Assembly (NCBI GenBank): GCA_009695305.1
Contig: SIBG01000009.1
Span: 1-64,000 of the forward strand
DNA from: Opitutus sp.
GTDB lineage: Bacteria > Verrucomicrobiota > Verrucomicrobiia > Opitutales > Opitutaceae
Reading direction: 5' to 3'
Length of the DNA: 64,000 nt
The translations under genes were made by a program, and so were the position numbers. Shown one piece after another: positions 19,042-28,223 of the stretch (positions within the stretch are counted from its first letter, which is position 1; each line of letters begins with the position of its first letter). A model generated the notes under the pieces. That model was given only the letters and a program-made list of their open reading frames with translations. It was not told where the DNA came from and did not search any database.

Positions 19042-20602
19042 GGCACGAGTCCTCCTAATCAACCCTTCTTACAAGGTAACCTACTCGAGCACGATGGCTC
19101 GCTTCGGTGTGCCGTTTTATCCGGTTCTTTCCCTCGCCACCATCATTCCCAAACTCAAGGAGTCGGGACACCTGGTGCAGGTGATGGATCTCTGTTACGA
19201 GGATTTCAACCTCCCCCTCATTCAAGAGCGAATTAGAACATGGAAACCCGATATCGTCGGACTCACTGGCACCACGCCACTCTTCTCGCAGATCCGGACG
19301 ATTGCGCGGGCGGTCAAGGAGATTTCACCCGCCATCGTGACCGTCGGCGGCGGGGCGCATTGCTCGGCGCTGCCCGAACTCGCCCTCGAAGAGGCGGGCT
19401 TCGACTTTGTCTGCTTCGGTGAGGGCGATTTTACCCTCGCCCAAATCGCCAACGGCCGGGATCCCGCCGGGATTCTGGGGATCGTGCGACGGGACGGCGG
19501 CGGGCACATCGTCAAAAACTTTCCCAACGCCTGGCTCAAAGACCTCGACGACCTGCCCTACCCGAGCTGGGACGAGTTCAATCTGCCCCAATATGAGCGT
19601 TATTGGTCGCGGCTGATCGCGCGCCGCCAGCCCGTCGCGTTCTTTGAAACAACGCGGGGCCGTGTCTTCTCCTGCAATTATTGCGGCTCCAAGAACACGG
19701 TTGGACGCGGTTTCCGCAAGAAGTCGGTCGCCCGTGTCATCGACGAAGTAAAAATCCCCGGGGCAAGCCCCGGGGCATTTGACAAGACCGCCGCAAACTC
19801 ATCCGACCATAATGCAATTCGCGCTTAAACCCGTCCGTCCAACCAAGCCGAAGCAAGCTTCGGGGTATCGGACCCACAGCGAATGAAATACAGTCGCCGC
19901 CATGGCTTTCGCGAATTTTTCATCGTCGACGACATTTTCACCACCGATGTCCCTCGCGTGAAGGAGATTTGCGAGGGCATCATCCGCGAGCAGCTCGATA
20001 TCGCCTGGAGCTGCGCCAACGGCATCCGGGTCGACTCGGGCGACCAGGAGATGTTCGACCTGATGCGCCGCGCCGACTGCTACAAAGTCGCCTTCGGGTT
20101 CGAGTCAGGAGACGATCGCGTGCTAAAGGAATTTGGGAAAGGCGGACGCGCCACCGTCGAAGCCGCCCGGGGGACCGTCGCGATGGCGCGAAAGGCGGGC
20201 ATCGATGTCTTCGGCTTTTTCATGGTCGGACTGCTCCAGGACACCGAGGAATCGATGGCCAAGACCATCGCGCTTGGCCGCGAGCTGAAGACTGACGTCC
20301 TGAAGATCAGCATCTCGGTCCCGTTTCCCGGGACGCCCATGTATTCCGAACTGAAGGCCAAGGGGCTCCTGAACGAATTCGACTGGGACAAATACAACGT
20401 CTACAATCCCCAGCGGCTTTACCGGCACCCGACGTTGTCGTGGGACACGATTGAGCGGTTCTACAAACTCGCCTATCGGAAAATGGTCCTGACCAATCCG
20501 TCCTTTTACTACCGGCGCCTCCGCCACGGTCTGCTGACGGGCGAATTCCTCTACGACATCTACTACTTCATCCGCTTTCTGTTAGCCGGCGCGAAGATTT
20601 AG
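19040..20602 (+). pseudogene. B12-binding/radical SAM protein, interrupted and missing a cluster cysteine
   Basis: Originally about 475 residues: an N-terminal B12-binding-like domain (about 1-150), a radical SAM barrel and a C-terminal tail, as in B12-dependent radical SAM methyltransferase-like or cyclase-like enzymes. Two lesions are visible. First, the 4Fe-4S motif CxxxCxxC reads RVFSCNYC, with Arg208 (CGT, 19661) where Cys (TGT) is expected. Second, a copy of the 143-bp repeat sits after DEVK. The insert adds 135 bases, so the frame is kept, but TAA at 19826-19828 ends the first ORF. The second half resumes in the same frame from the ATG at 19883 and looks intact to its stop. The enzyme is very probably inactive unless another gene supplies the function. 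Confidence 0.85.
19746..19888 (+). repeat. 143-bp two-hairpin dispersed repeat, copy 2 (inside radical SAM gene)
   Basis: Same element as at 6046-6188, in the same orientation and with the same two hairpins (19756-19775 and 19848-19863). It interrupts the radical SAM reading frame and introduces one TAA. The near-identity of the two copies indicates recent spread or strong constraint. The bases outside the element read cleanly as one protein when the 135-base insert is removed, which gives a good estimate of the insertion point. Confidence 0.88.
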
Positions 20603-20630
20603 CAGGATGCGCGGATCGACGGCCAAAGTG

Positions 20631-21092
20631 TCAATGGCCCAGGATGCTCTCGTCCAGATGCTGGATGATCAGCTCCTGCACAGTCGCCAGGAATAGGTAA
20701 CACATAAACGCCTTGCGCAGCGGCTCGGCGAGCGAGGTCAAGTCGAGGTCACCGGTCTCGAGCGTCTCGTCACCCAGCGGTTTGAGATAGCACTCGCGCA
20801 GCCGCAGCCGCACCGCCGCGCAGGCCCGCATGATCGGCTCCGCGTTCTCCTCGTCAAATGCGACCACTCCTTCCGAAAAAAAATTCCCGTCGAACAGCGC
20901 GAGCAACGTGTGCACATCGTCATTCTGCGAACTCACCAGCTCCCCCACCCACGCATCGCGGAAATCGTCGTCCAGCTCCGTCAAGGTGGACGGTGCCGCC
21001 AGATTCTTGCGCAGGCCGTCGGCCAGCTCCCGGATGACGTCGAGCAGCGGCGCGACGACGGGCAGGCTCAGTTTTACTTCAATGCGCTTCAT
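20631..21092 (-). CDS. DUF2017-like hypothetical protein coupled to clpS
   Basis: A 153-residue, acidic, mainly helical protein. The ORF reaches upstream to 21263, but the ATG at 21092 (MKRIEVKLS) lies inside the end of clpS, overlapping it by 14 bases, and gives a coherent N-terminus. DUF2017 proteins are known as neighbours of clpS in Actinobacteria; this protein has a similar size, helical content and position, but I cannot confirm membership by eye. Tight overlap with clpS suggests a linked role in regulated proteolysis, which is inference. Confidence 0.7.
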   Translation of the reverse strand: MKRIEVKLSLPVVAPLLDVIRELADGLRKNLAAPSTLTELDDDFRDAWVGELVSSQNDDVHTLLALFDGNFFSEGVVAFDEENAEPIMRACAAVRLRLRECYLKPLGDETLETGDLDLTSLAEPLRKAFMCYLFLATVQELIIQHLDESILGH

Positions 21093-21378
21093 CGGTCTCC
21101 AGCACGGTGGTGAGATGCCACTGTTGCAGCGTGAACGCATAGGCCTCGGCCTTCTCCCGCAGTCCGCTCCAGACGATGGAGCGGCCCTGCTCGTGGACCT
21201 CGAGCATGTGCTGGCGGGCCGTGGCCTCGTCGAAGCCGAAGACTTTTTTGAACACCAGCACAACGTAGGACATGAGATTCACCGGATCGTTGAGGACCAC
21301 GACGCGCCAGGCCCCATCGGTGGCCAATAACGTGTGGGTCTCGTGCTGCGGCAGAGTGTGGGAGCGGGTGGTCGTCAA
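21079..21378 (-). CDS. clpS: ATP-dependent Clp protease adaptor ClpS
   Basis: Binds the N-domain of ClpA-type unfoldases and delivers N-degron substrates. The core WRVVVLNDPVNLMSYVVLVF (from about residue 27) and the following HMLEVHEQGR match ClpS, with NDPVN being the hallmark that contacts N-degrons. The annotated ORF reaches 21630, but those residues look non-coding. A TTG at 21378 opening TTTRSHTLPQHETHT fits the N-terminal extension of relatives and gives 99 residues. The next gene starts within its last codons. No clpA is in the window. Confidence 0.88.
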   Translation of the reverse strand: MTTTRSHTLPQHETHTLLATDGAWRVVVLNDPVNLMSYVVLVFKKVFGFDEATARQHMLEVHEQGRSIVWSGLREKAEAYAFTLQQWHLTTVLETDEAH

Positions 21379-21575
21379 CGTGCGGAGGAGGGAACGGGCT
21401 TCGCGCCAACGAGCAACTCCGTGCCCCAACGCTGAAGAGTTCCGCCACTGGTTTTCAAGACTTCGTTTCGCTCCGCCGCCCGCGCCCGTCGACGACGATG
21501 GGCTTGCGCTCCGGGGCAAGGCCGGGAATTTTCGGCCCGGATGTTTCGCTCTTTTTTTGACCCGGCCCGCTGGCA
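21379..21575. other. Divergent spacer between clpS and a TMTC-like gene
   Basis: About 200 bases holding the promoters of both divergent genes. I see no repeat, no RNA gene and no strong promoter hexamers. ORFs running through it in several frames are shadows. Confidence 0.35.
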
Positions 21576-23423
21576 ATGAAACCCTCCATCGATCAGGACC
21601 ATCGGCGCGAATTGACATCGCCAGCCGCACCCGCGAGTCCGTGGCGGGCGCCGTTGATCATCGTGCTGCTCCTCGCCACCACCGTCACGGCCTACTGGGG
21701 GGTTGGTCGCTGCGGCTTCGTCAACCTCGACGACGACGCTTACGTCGAAACCAACCCACTCGTAAATCAGGGCGTGCGCCCTGCCGCCGTCGTGTGGGCC
21801 GGCACCGCGGCGCACAGCTCCATGTGGCACCCGCTCACCACCCTGTCTCACATCCTGGATTGTGAGCTTTTCGGCGTGCAGCCGGCGCCGATGCATTGGG
21901 AGAACCTCCTGTGGCATGCGCTCAACGCCGTGCTGGTGTTTCTCGTCTGGCGTGCGCTCACCGGCACGACGTGGCGGTCGGCCCTCGTCGCCGCATTTTT
22001 CGCGCTCCATCCGCTTAGCGTCGAGTCAGTCGCGTGGATCTCCGAGCGGAAAAATCTTCTCTGCACATTTTTCTGGCTGCTCGGCCTCGGCGCCTACGTG
22101 CGTTACGTCCGCGCGCCCTCCGTCGCCCGCTACGCGGTGCTGTTCATTTGCTTCACCCTTGGTCTCCTCTGCAAGCCGATGATCGTCACCTTCCCGTGCA
22201 CCCTGCTGCTGCTCGATTTCTGGCCGTTACACCGTTGGCCGGATCGGAGCTGGCGCCCGCTCTTCGGGGAGAAAATTCCGCTCTTCGCGCTCGGGGCCGG
22301 ACTGAGTGTGGTGACTTTCCTCGCGCAGGATTCTGGCGGCGCCGTGGACTATGGCCGGCGCTTCTCTGTCGTGATGCGACTCTCCAATGCGGTCGTCTCC
22401 TATGTCCGCTATCTCGCCAAGGCCGCGTGGCCGGAATCCCTGTCCGCCTTCTATGCGCACCCCGGACTTTGGCCGGCTTCGCGCACGGCGGGCGCCTGCG
22501 CGCTGCTCATTGGCGTTAGCTGGCTCGTCTGGCGGCAACGGACTGCGCACCGGTGGCTCGCGTTTGGCTGGCTGTGGTTTCTCGGCACCCTCGTGCCGGT
22601 CATCGGCCTCGTGCAGTCCGGCGCCCAGGCGATGGCCGACCGCTACGGTTATGTGCCACTCCTCGGTGTCTTCACCATTCTCATCTGGGCTGGAGCCGAA
22701 ATCGCCGCCCGGCGGCCGCCGCTTCGCCTGCCGCTCGTGCTCGTGAGCCTCCTCGCACTCGGCGCGTGTTTCGTCCTGACCCAGCGGCAGGTGCGCGCTT
22801 GGGAAAATAGCACCCGACTCTACGAGCACAGCATCGCGGTCGGCGAGGACAACGGCACCGTCCGCTACCTGCTCGCCGTCGCGCTGCACTCCGCCGGCCG
22901 CCCCGAGGCCGACGTCGCCGCTCAATTCCGCCGCGCCCTTGAACTCCAACCCGATTACGTCAACGCCTACTCCCAGCTCAGCATTCTCGCCTTGCGCCAT
23001 CAACGCTTCGACGAGGCCTGGAGCCTCGTCGAAACCACGCTGCGCCTGGAACCGCGTAATCCCACCGTCCATCGCAACGCCGCCGCGGTCGAGTTGTGGC
23101 GCCAGCGCCTCCCCGCGGCCATCGGCCACCTGCAGGATGCCGTGCGCCTCAACCCCGCCTACGTCGATGGCCATCATGACCTCGCCCGAATCTACGTCAG
23201 CCAAAACCGCCTCGAAGAAGCGCGCGGCGAACTTGAAACCGTGCTCCGGCTCACGCCGTGGGACTGGGCGGCGTGCGGCGAACTCGGGGTGCTGCTCGCG
23301 AATTTGAACCAACCCGCAGCCGCCCGCGACCGCCTCGAACGCTCGCTCTGGATCAATCCCGCCTACGAACCGGCCCGGCGCGATCTGGCCGCGCTGAGCC
23401 AACTCCAGCAATCGAAGCGGTAG
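21576..23423 (+). CDS. TMTC-like TPR membrane protein (putative glycosyltransferase)
   Basis: A 615-residue protein with about ten membrane helices (about 28-410) followed by a soluble TPR region (about 420-610). The lumenal loop near residue 50 has NLDDDAYV, the acidic pair typical of GT-C mannosyltransferases, and HPLSVESVAWISERKN is a hallmark of the DUF1736/TMTC group. Such proteins are thought to transfer sugars, often mannose from a lipid carrier, to exported proteins. The acceptor is not known. It appears monocistronic. Confidence 0.85.
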   Translation: MKPSIDQDHRRELTSPAAPASPWRAPLIIVLLLATTVTAYWGVGRCGFVNLDDDAYVETNPLVNQGVRPAAVVWAGTAAHSSMWHPLTTLSHILDCELFGVQPAPMHWENLLWHALNAVLVFLVWRALTGTTWRSALVAAFFALHPLSVESVAWISERKNLLCTFFWLLGLGAYVRYVRAPSVARYAVLFICFTLGLLCKPMIVTFPCTLLLLDFWPLHRWPDRSWRPLFGEKIPLFALGAGLSVVTFLAQDSGGAVDYGRRFSVVMRLSNAVVSYVRYLAKAAWPESLSAFYAHPGLWPASRTAGACALLIGVSWLVWRQRTAHRWLAFGWLWFLGTLVPVIGLVQSGAQAMADRYGYVPLLGVFTILIWAGAEIAARRPPLRLPLVLVSLLALGACFVLTQRQVRAWENSTRLYEHSIAVGEDNGTVRYLLAVALHSAGRPEADVAAQFRRALELQPDYVNAYSQLSILALRHQRFDEAWSLVETTLRLEPRNPTVHRNAAAVELWRQRLPAAIGHLQDAVRLNPAYVDGHHDLARIYVSQNRLEEARGELETVLRLTPWDWAACGELGVLLANLNQPAAARDRLERSLWINPAYEPARRDLAALSQLQQSKR

Positions 23424-23445
23424 CAGTGGCTCGCGGCCCGCGGAG

Positions 23446-25218
23446 TCAACCCGCCGCCTTCGCCTGCGCCTCCGCGACCGCCGCCGCGACGCGCCCCTCG
23501 GCCTCGGCGAGCGGAATTTTCGCGACGTCTTTCTGCGCGCGCCACTTCAGCTCAAAAATTCCTTCCTTCAGCCCCTTGCCCCCGATCGTGAGGCGCAGCG
23601 GGATGCCGATGAGATCGGCGTCCTTGAATTTCACGCCCGGCCGCTCCGCGCGATCATCCACGAGCACATCCGCCCCGGCGCGTTCGGCGGCGGTGGCGAG
23701 TTTTTTCGCCAACTCGATCGCCTCGGGCAGTTGCGGATCGAGCACGCAGATAAGCACCTGAAACGGCGCGGCGTTCCACGGCCAGACGATCCCATCCGCG
23801 TCGTGGCCCTGCTCGATCACCGCCTGCATCGTGCGACTCACGCCGATGCCGTAGCAGCCCATCACCATCGGGTGCGATTGCTTTTGGTCGTCAGTGTAGA
23901 CGGCGCCAAACTTCTCGGAGTATTTCGTGCCAAGCTTGAAAATGTGCCCGACCTCGATGCCCCGGCGCACTTGCAACGGCTGACCCGACTTGGGACACGG
24001 CTCGCCCGGACGCACCCGGCGGAAATCGCCGAACTTCGTGATCGCGAGATCGCGCGCCACGTTCACGTGGCGCAGGTGGAAACCGTCCTGGTTTGCGCCA
24101 GTCGTGCCATTCCCGATGAGCCGGATCGCCTGATCGGCAAAAATTCCCGCGAGCGCCTCCGGACTCTTGATCGTGCCCCTGACCGCGCCGAGACTGCCGG
24201 GCTTCGCCCCCATCACCGGTTCGATCTCCTCCACCGTCGCTTGACGGAAAAGCGTAAAACCCAGTGCACCGAGTTTCGCTTCCTCGAGTTCATCGCTGCC
24301 CCGCAGCACGACGAGGAATGGTTTTCCATCACCGATGAAGACCAGAGTCTTGAACTGCTGGTCCGCCGCCACCGCGTAAGGCGCGGCTTCGAGCGCTGCA
24401 ATCGTCACGATACCCGGCGTCGCAAATTTTTCGGTCGCACCCTCGGGCGCGGCGTCTGTCAGGTCGGCGGGCACCAGACCGCTCGTCGCCTTTTCCCGAT
24501 TCGCCGCATAGCCGCTCGCGTCACAGTAGATCACATCGTCGTCGCCGACCTCGGCCGGCACCATGAATTCGTGGGAGAAACTTCCGCCCATCACGCCCGT
24601 GTCGGCCTCGACCGCGATCGCGTGCGCGCCGATGCGTTTGAAGAACGCCTCGTAGGCCGCCTTCATCGCGAGGTAGCTCTGGATCGCGCGGTCGTCGTCC
24701 ACGTCAAACGAGTAGGCATCCATCATCACGAACTCCTTCGCCCGCATCAGGCCGTAGCGCGGGCGGATTTCATTGCGAAACTTCGTGCCGATTTGGAAAA
24801 AATTCTTTGGCAGGTCGCGGTAGCTCGTGATCTCGGCCTTGACCAGCGGCGTGATGACCTCCTCGTGCGTCGGCCCGAGCACATAGTCCGGCTCCCGTCC
24901 CCCGCGCTTCCCGTCGCCGGCGCTGTCCGCGCGAAACATGATCTCCCTCGCCGCCGTCCACCGCGGTCCCTGCTGCCAGTTCTCCACCGGATGGAGGAAC
25001 GGCATCGCCAGTTCGATGCCGCCGCCGCGCTCGATTTCTTCGCGGCAGATTTGCGTGAGCTTCTGCATCACCCGCAACCCGAGGGGCAGGAACGTGTAGA
25101 GCCCGCCCCCAAGCCTGCGCACGAGGCCCGCCCGGATGAGCAGCTTGTGCGAGGCGATTTCGGCGTCCGACGGACTTTCCTTCAGTGTCGGGATAAAATA
25201 CTGGGACCAGAGTTTCAT
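23446..25218 (-). CDS. proS: Prolyl-tRNA synthetase
   Basis: Charges tRNA-Pro; a class II synthetase of 590 residues with the long bacterial architecture. Motif 1 region and VLGPTHEEVIT, FRNEIRPRYGLMRAKEF (motif 2) and the C-terminal GCYGIGVSRTMQA (motif 3) are all present. An insertion of about 170 residues between motifs 2 and 3 is the editing domain that removes Ala-tRNA-Pro. A C-terminal anticodon-binding domain closes the protein (LVDDRAERPGVKFKDAD). The ATG at 25218 (MKLWSQYF) was chosen over 25257. Confidence 0.97.
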   Translation of the reverse strand: MKLWSQYFIPTLKESPSDAEIASHKLLIRAGLVRRLGGGLYTFLPLGLRVMQKLTQICREEIERGGGIELAMPFLHPVENWQQGPRWTAAREIMFRADSAGDGKRGGREPDYVLGPTHEEVITPLVKAEITSYRDLPKNFFQIGTKFRNEIRPRYGLMRAKEFVMMDAYSFDVDDDRAIQSYLAMKAAYEAFFKRIGAHAIAVEADTGVMGGSFSHEFMVPAEVGDDDVIYCDASGYAANREKATSGLVPADLTDAAPEGATEKFATPGIVTIAALEAAPYAVAADQQFKTLVFIGDGKPFLVVLRGSDELEEAKLGALGFTLFRQATVEEIEPVMGAKPGSLGAVRGTIKSPEALAGIFADQAIRLIGNGTTGANQDGFHLRHVNVARDLAITKFGDFRRVRPGEPCPKSGQPLQVRRGIEVGHIFKLGTKYSEKFGAVYTDDQKQSHPMVMGCYGIGVSRTMQAVIEQGHDADGIVWPWNAAPFQVLICVLDPQLPEAIELAKKLATAAERAGADVLVDDRAERPGVKFKDADLIGIPLRLTIGGKGLKEGIFELKWRAQKDVAKIPLAEAEGRVAAAVAEAQAKAAG

Positions 25219-25303
25219 GCAGCCGGCCAACGAAACATCTCGCACCGGCCGGAGCAATTTTATTTGCGAGCCGCCGCCCGCCCGCGGTTAATCGTCCTCC
25301 CGC

Positions 25304-25918
25304 ATGCCTCCCGCGCCTCAAGACCGTTCGCCCTGGCCGATGAAGTGGATCGCCGTTGCGATTCTCGTCGTCATCATCCCCTACACTTATCTCACGCTGC
25401 ATTACCGTCGGCCCGGCCCGGCCTTCCAGCCCTACGCGGACCTGCAGGATCGCGCCAACGTCATCCGCCTCCTGGGCGCTGGCTACCAGCGCATCACCCT
25501 CGGCGCCCAGCGCCCCGCCGACCCGCTCCCTGCCGCGTCCGCCGCGCCCACCACCTCCGCCACCGGCGGCCTGCCCGCCGATCTCCTTCGCACCCTGGTC
25601 CAGCAGCCGCTGCTCCCCGCGGAAATTCTCCGCGTCTCCGCCGCGCCCAGCGCCAGCGCGATTCTCCCCTACGCCATTCAATTCACCTGCACCCTGCCCG
25701 ATAATAAGGAGCAACTCGCCGGCGCCGAGCTCTACGTGAAGGGCGGCGAGATTCTTATCACGCCCGACTTTGAGCGCCTCACCGGGGGCCTTCTCACCCG
25801 CACGCGGGAAAACATCATCCTCCTCACCGTCCCCCCCGGCGCGCTCAAGCCCGGCCGCTATCACATCACACTCGCCGGGCGAAACACCTCTCGCGCGTGG
25901 ACGCTGCAAGTGCATTGA
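25304..25918 (+). CDS. Membrane-anchored hypothetical protein
   Basis: A 204-residue protein with one N-terminal membrane helix (about 14-31) and an exported remainder rich in Ala/Pro, ending in what looks like a small beta-sandwich (LKPGRYHITLAGR near the end, as in Ig-like folds). No family recognised. It is divergent from proS and 42 bases upstream of argA on the same strand, so it may share a promoter with argA without any evident functional link. Confidence 0.72.
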   Translation: MPPAPQDRSPWPMKWIAVAILVVIIPYTYLTLHYRRPGPAFQPYADLQDRANVIRLLGAGYQRITLGAQRPADPLPAASAAPTTSATGGLPADLLRTLVQQPLLPAEILRVSAAPSASAILPYAIQFTCTLPDNKEQLAGAELYVKGGEILITPDFERLTGGLLTRTRENIILLTVPPGALKPGRYHITLAGRNTSRAWTLQVH

Positions 25919-25960
25919 CGCGCCGCGCTGCATCGTCGAGAACTGCGCGCCCAAACAACG

Positions 25961-27304
25961 ATGAGCAACGGCACCGCTCCCTCCACTCCCTCCTCCGGCC
26001 CCTCCGCCATCGCGACGACGATCAAGCCCACCGATCTGCGTGGCATCCTGACCTACGTTCCGCGTTTCCAAGGCCAGATCTTTATCATCGCGATCGACGG
26101 TGCCATCGTCGCCGACGAAAATTTCAGCAATCTCCTCGTCGACATCGCTGTCCTCCGCTCGCTCGCGATCAAGGTCGTCCTCGTCCACGGCATCGGCCTG
26201 CAGATTCAGGAGCTGTCCACCACGCGGAACATTCCGATCACCAACACCGACGGCACCGGTGTGACCGACGCCGCCACGCTTGATCTCGCCATTCGCGCCT
26301 CGTCCCGCGTCTCGCACGCCCTTGTCGAGGGCCTCACACAAAACGCGATGAAATGCGCGACCACCAACGCCATTCGCGCCCTCCCGACCGGCATCATCAA
26401 GGGCGTTGACCAGCAGTTCACCGGCAAAGTCGAGCGCATCGACAAAGATTTCCTCGGCGAACTCATCGAACGTTCGGTCGTGCCCGTCGTCTCGCCCATC
26501 GGCTTCGGCCCGGACGGCAAATCCCTCCGCGTCAACTCCGACCTGCTCGCCGCCGAACTCGCCGAGGCGCTGCACGCCACCAAAGTCATCTACCTCGGCC
26601 CGACGGACGGCCTCGAGATCGATGGCAAGGTCCGCCGCGAAATCTCCGTGGAGGCCGTGAAGAAAATTCTGTCTGAGCGCCCCGAGTCGATCGCGGAGGC
26701 CGGCCGCAGCAAGGCCGAGCACGCCGTCAAGGCGATCGAGACCGGGACCCCGCGGGTCCACATTCTCGACGGCCGCGTTTTCGACGGCCTGCTCAACGAG
26801 ATTTTCTCCAGTGATGGCGTGGGTTCGCTGGTCTACGGCAACGACTACCAGCAGATCCGCCAGGCGCGCAAAAGCGACGTCCGCCTGATCTACAACCTCA
26901 CCCGCGCCGCCGTCCGCCGCGAGGAGCTCATCCACCGCACCCAACAGGCCATCGAGAAAAATATCGACCAGTTTTACGTGTTCGAAATCGACGAGAACAT
27001 CATCGCCTGCGTCACCCTCTACTTCTATCCCGGCAAGGCGCAGCTCGCCGAGGTCGGCTCGCTCTATGTCATGCCGTTTTATCACAACCGGGGTATCGGT
27101 AAGAAAATGGTGGAGTATGCCTGCTTGATGGCGAAGGAGCGGGGCGCGGCCACGGTCATCGCGCTCTCCACGCAGAGCTTCGGTTTCTTCAGCAACGTTT
27201 GCGGTTTTGAGGAGACGACGAAAGACGTCCTGCCCGATTCCCGTCTGAAACTCTACGAAGACAGCGGCCGCAACGCGAAGGTGCTGGTGAAGCAGCTCGG
27301 CTGA
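25961..27304 (+). CDS. argA: Amino-acid N-acetyltransferase (N-acetylglutamate synthase)
   Basis: First step of arginine synthesis: acetyl-CoA plus glutamate to N-acetylglutamate. The protein, 447 residues, has the classical ArgA layout: an amino-acid-kinase-like domain (about 20-295) that normally binds arginine for feedback control, and a C-terminal GNAT domain (about 300-447) with VGSLYVMPFYHNRGIGKKMV, the acetyl-CoA binding loop. DLRGILTYVPRFQGQIFII is a typical N-terminus. No other arg gene is adjacent. Confidence 0.94.
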   Translation: MSNGTAPSTPSSGPSAIATTIKPTDLRGILTYVPRFQGQIFIIAIDGAIVADENFSNLLVDIAVLRSLAIKVVLVHGIGLQIQELSTTRNIPITNTDGTGVTDAATLDLAIRASSRVSHALVEGLTQNAMKCATTNAIRALPTGIIKGVDQQFTGKVERIDKDFLGELIERSVVPVVSPIGFGPDGKSLRVNSDLLAAELAEALHATKVIYLGPTDGLEIDGKVRREISVEAVKKILSERPESIAEAGRSKAEHAVKAIETGTPRVHILDGRVFDGLLNEIFSSDGVGSLVYGNDYQQIRQARKSDVRLIYNLTRAAVRREELIHRTQQAIEKNIDQFYVFEIDENIIACVTLYFYPGKAQLAEVGSLYVMPFYHNRGIGKKMVEYACLMAKERGAATVIALSTQSFGFFSNVCGFEETTKDVLPDSRLKLYEDSGRNAKVLVKQLG

Positions 27305-27661
27305 GCCTGGTTTCCGGGTGATTTCAGCAACGACGCGACCGAAATTCTAAACGAATCTGGCAGGCGACCGATGGTCCGTCTTTTGTTCTTAAAACCTCCG
27401 TCGAGTGAGCGCCCTTCGCCGCGACGCCGTCTCCGTTTTTCCCGCAAAAAACAGTGCGACGATCAAAACGTGGTGGGCAGGGACGGTTCGCTCCATCCTG
27501 ACCGGAACCGAGGACAATCGGCGTGGCACGGCACCAGCAGGCAACGCTCATCACCTTCAACGAAGATTTTTCCAGAATTGCTACCGTCACCGAGCTGCGC
27601 GTAAGATTTCTGCCACGCCCGTCCGCCTAAACGCCATCGTGACCCTCGCCGAGCCCTCTCT
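27305..27661. other. 357-bp intergenic region
   Basis: No gene, repeat or convincing structure seen between argA and the response regulator. The promoter of the latter must lie here; no clear -35/-10 pair could be picked out. Confidence 0.35.
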
Positions 27662-28098
27662 ATGAACGCCATGAAAAAATCCTTTTGATCGATGATGATC
27701 CGTTGGTCGCTCAGCTGATGGGCATGCTCGTGGAAAAATTTTCCGGCGAGCCGTATGCGTTGGAGCACGTTGCCGACTACGCCGGCGGGCTGCAACGCCT
27801 GTTGAGCGGTGGATATGCGCTGTGTCTGCTGGATTACCGCCTGGGCGATGGCAACGGCTTGGAGTTGCTGCGCGAGGCCAAGGCGAAGCTCTGCCCCACC
27901 CCGATCATCTTGCTCACCGGGGACACGCACGAAGAAACCGATCTCGCCGCCATGGAAGGCGGCGCCGCTGATTTCATCGTGAAGCGGGATCTCAAGCCCG
28001 ACGCGTTGGAGCGGGCCATCGACTACGCGATCAAGACCGCTGAAGCCTTGAACAAACTCCAGGCCAAGACGAAGAAGCCTGAGCCGGGACCGGGCTAA
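27662..28098 (+). pseudogene. Response regulator receiver protein with a frameshift at its start
   Basis: A stand-alone CheY-like receiver. The sequence ATGAACGCCATGAAAAAATCC stops after eight codons, but adding one A to the A6 run at 27674-27679 gives MNAMKKILLIDDDPL, the standard receiver start, and a 145-residue protein. The phospho-acceptor Asp lies in LLDYRLGD, and LLTGDTHE and the Lys of IVKRDL complete the acidic pocket. As written, translation could only begin at TTG 27685, losing the first strand. This is the same type of lesion as in the membrane gene at 3.5-5.7 kb, so an assembly error is quite possible. No histidine kinase is adjacent. Confidence 0.78.
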
Positions 28099-28110
28099 GA
28101 CGCCGGTCCC
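28086..28110 (+). terminator. Hairpin at the end of the response regulator
   Basis: GGGACCGG and CCGGTCCC form an eight-pair stem around a nine-base loop that contains the TAA stop. The downstream T tract (TTAGATTTT) is weak. Confidence 0.5.
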
Positions 28111-28223
28111 TCGCTTAGATTTTAACCAAAAAACGCGCCGGGAAAGGAGCCGTGGTCCGATCAGGCATTCCGCGCTCCGCGGTCTTCGTTCCCTCCCAAA
28201 AAGCAGCGGGCGTTTCCGCTACG

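Noticed and set aside
24770-27085. 771-residue minus-strand ORF
   Set aside because: Antisense shadow of argA and the N-terminal part of proS; high GC third positions create long open frames on the opposite strand, and its sequence is low-complexity Gly/Asp/Arg/Val.
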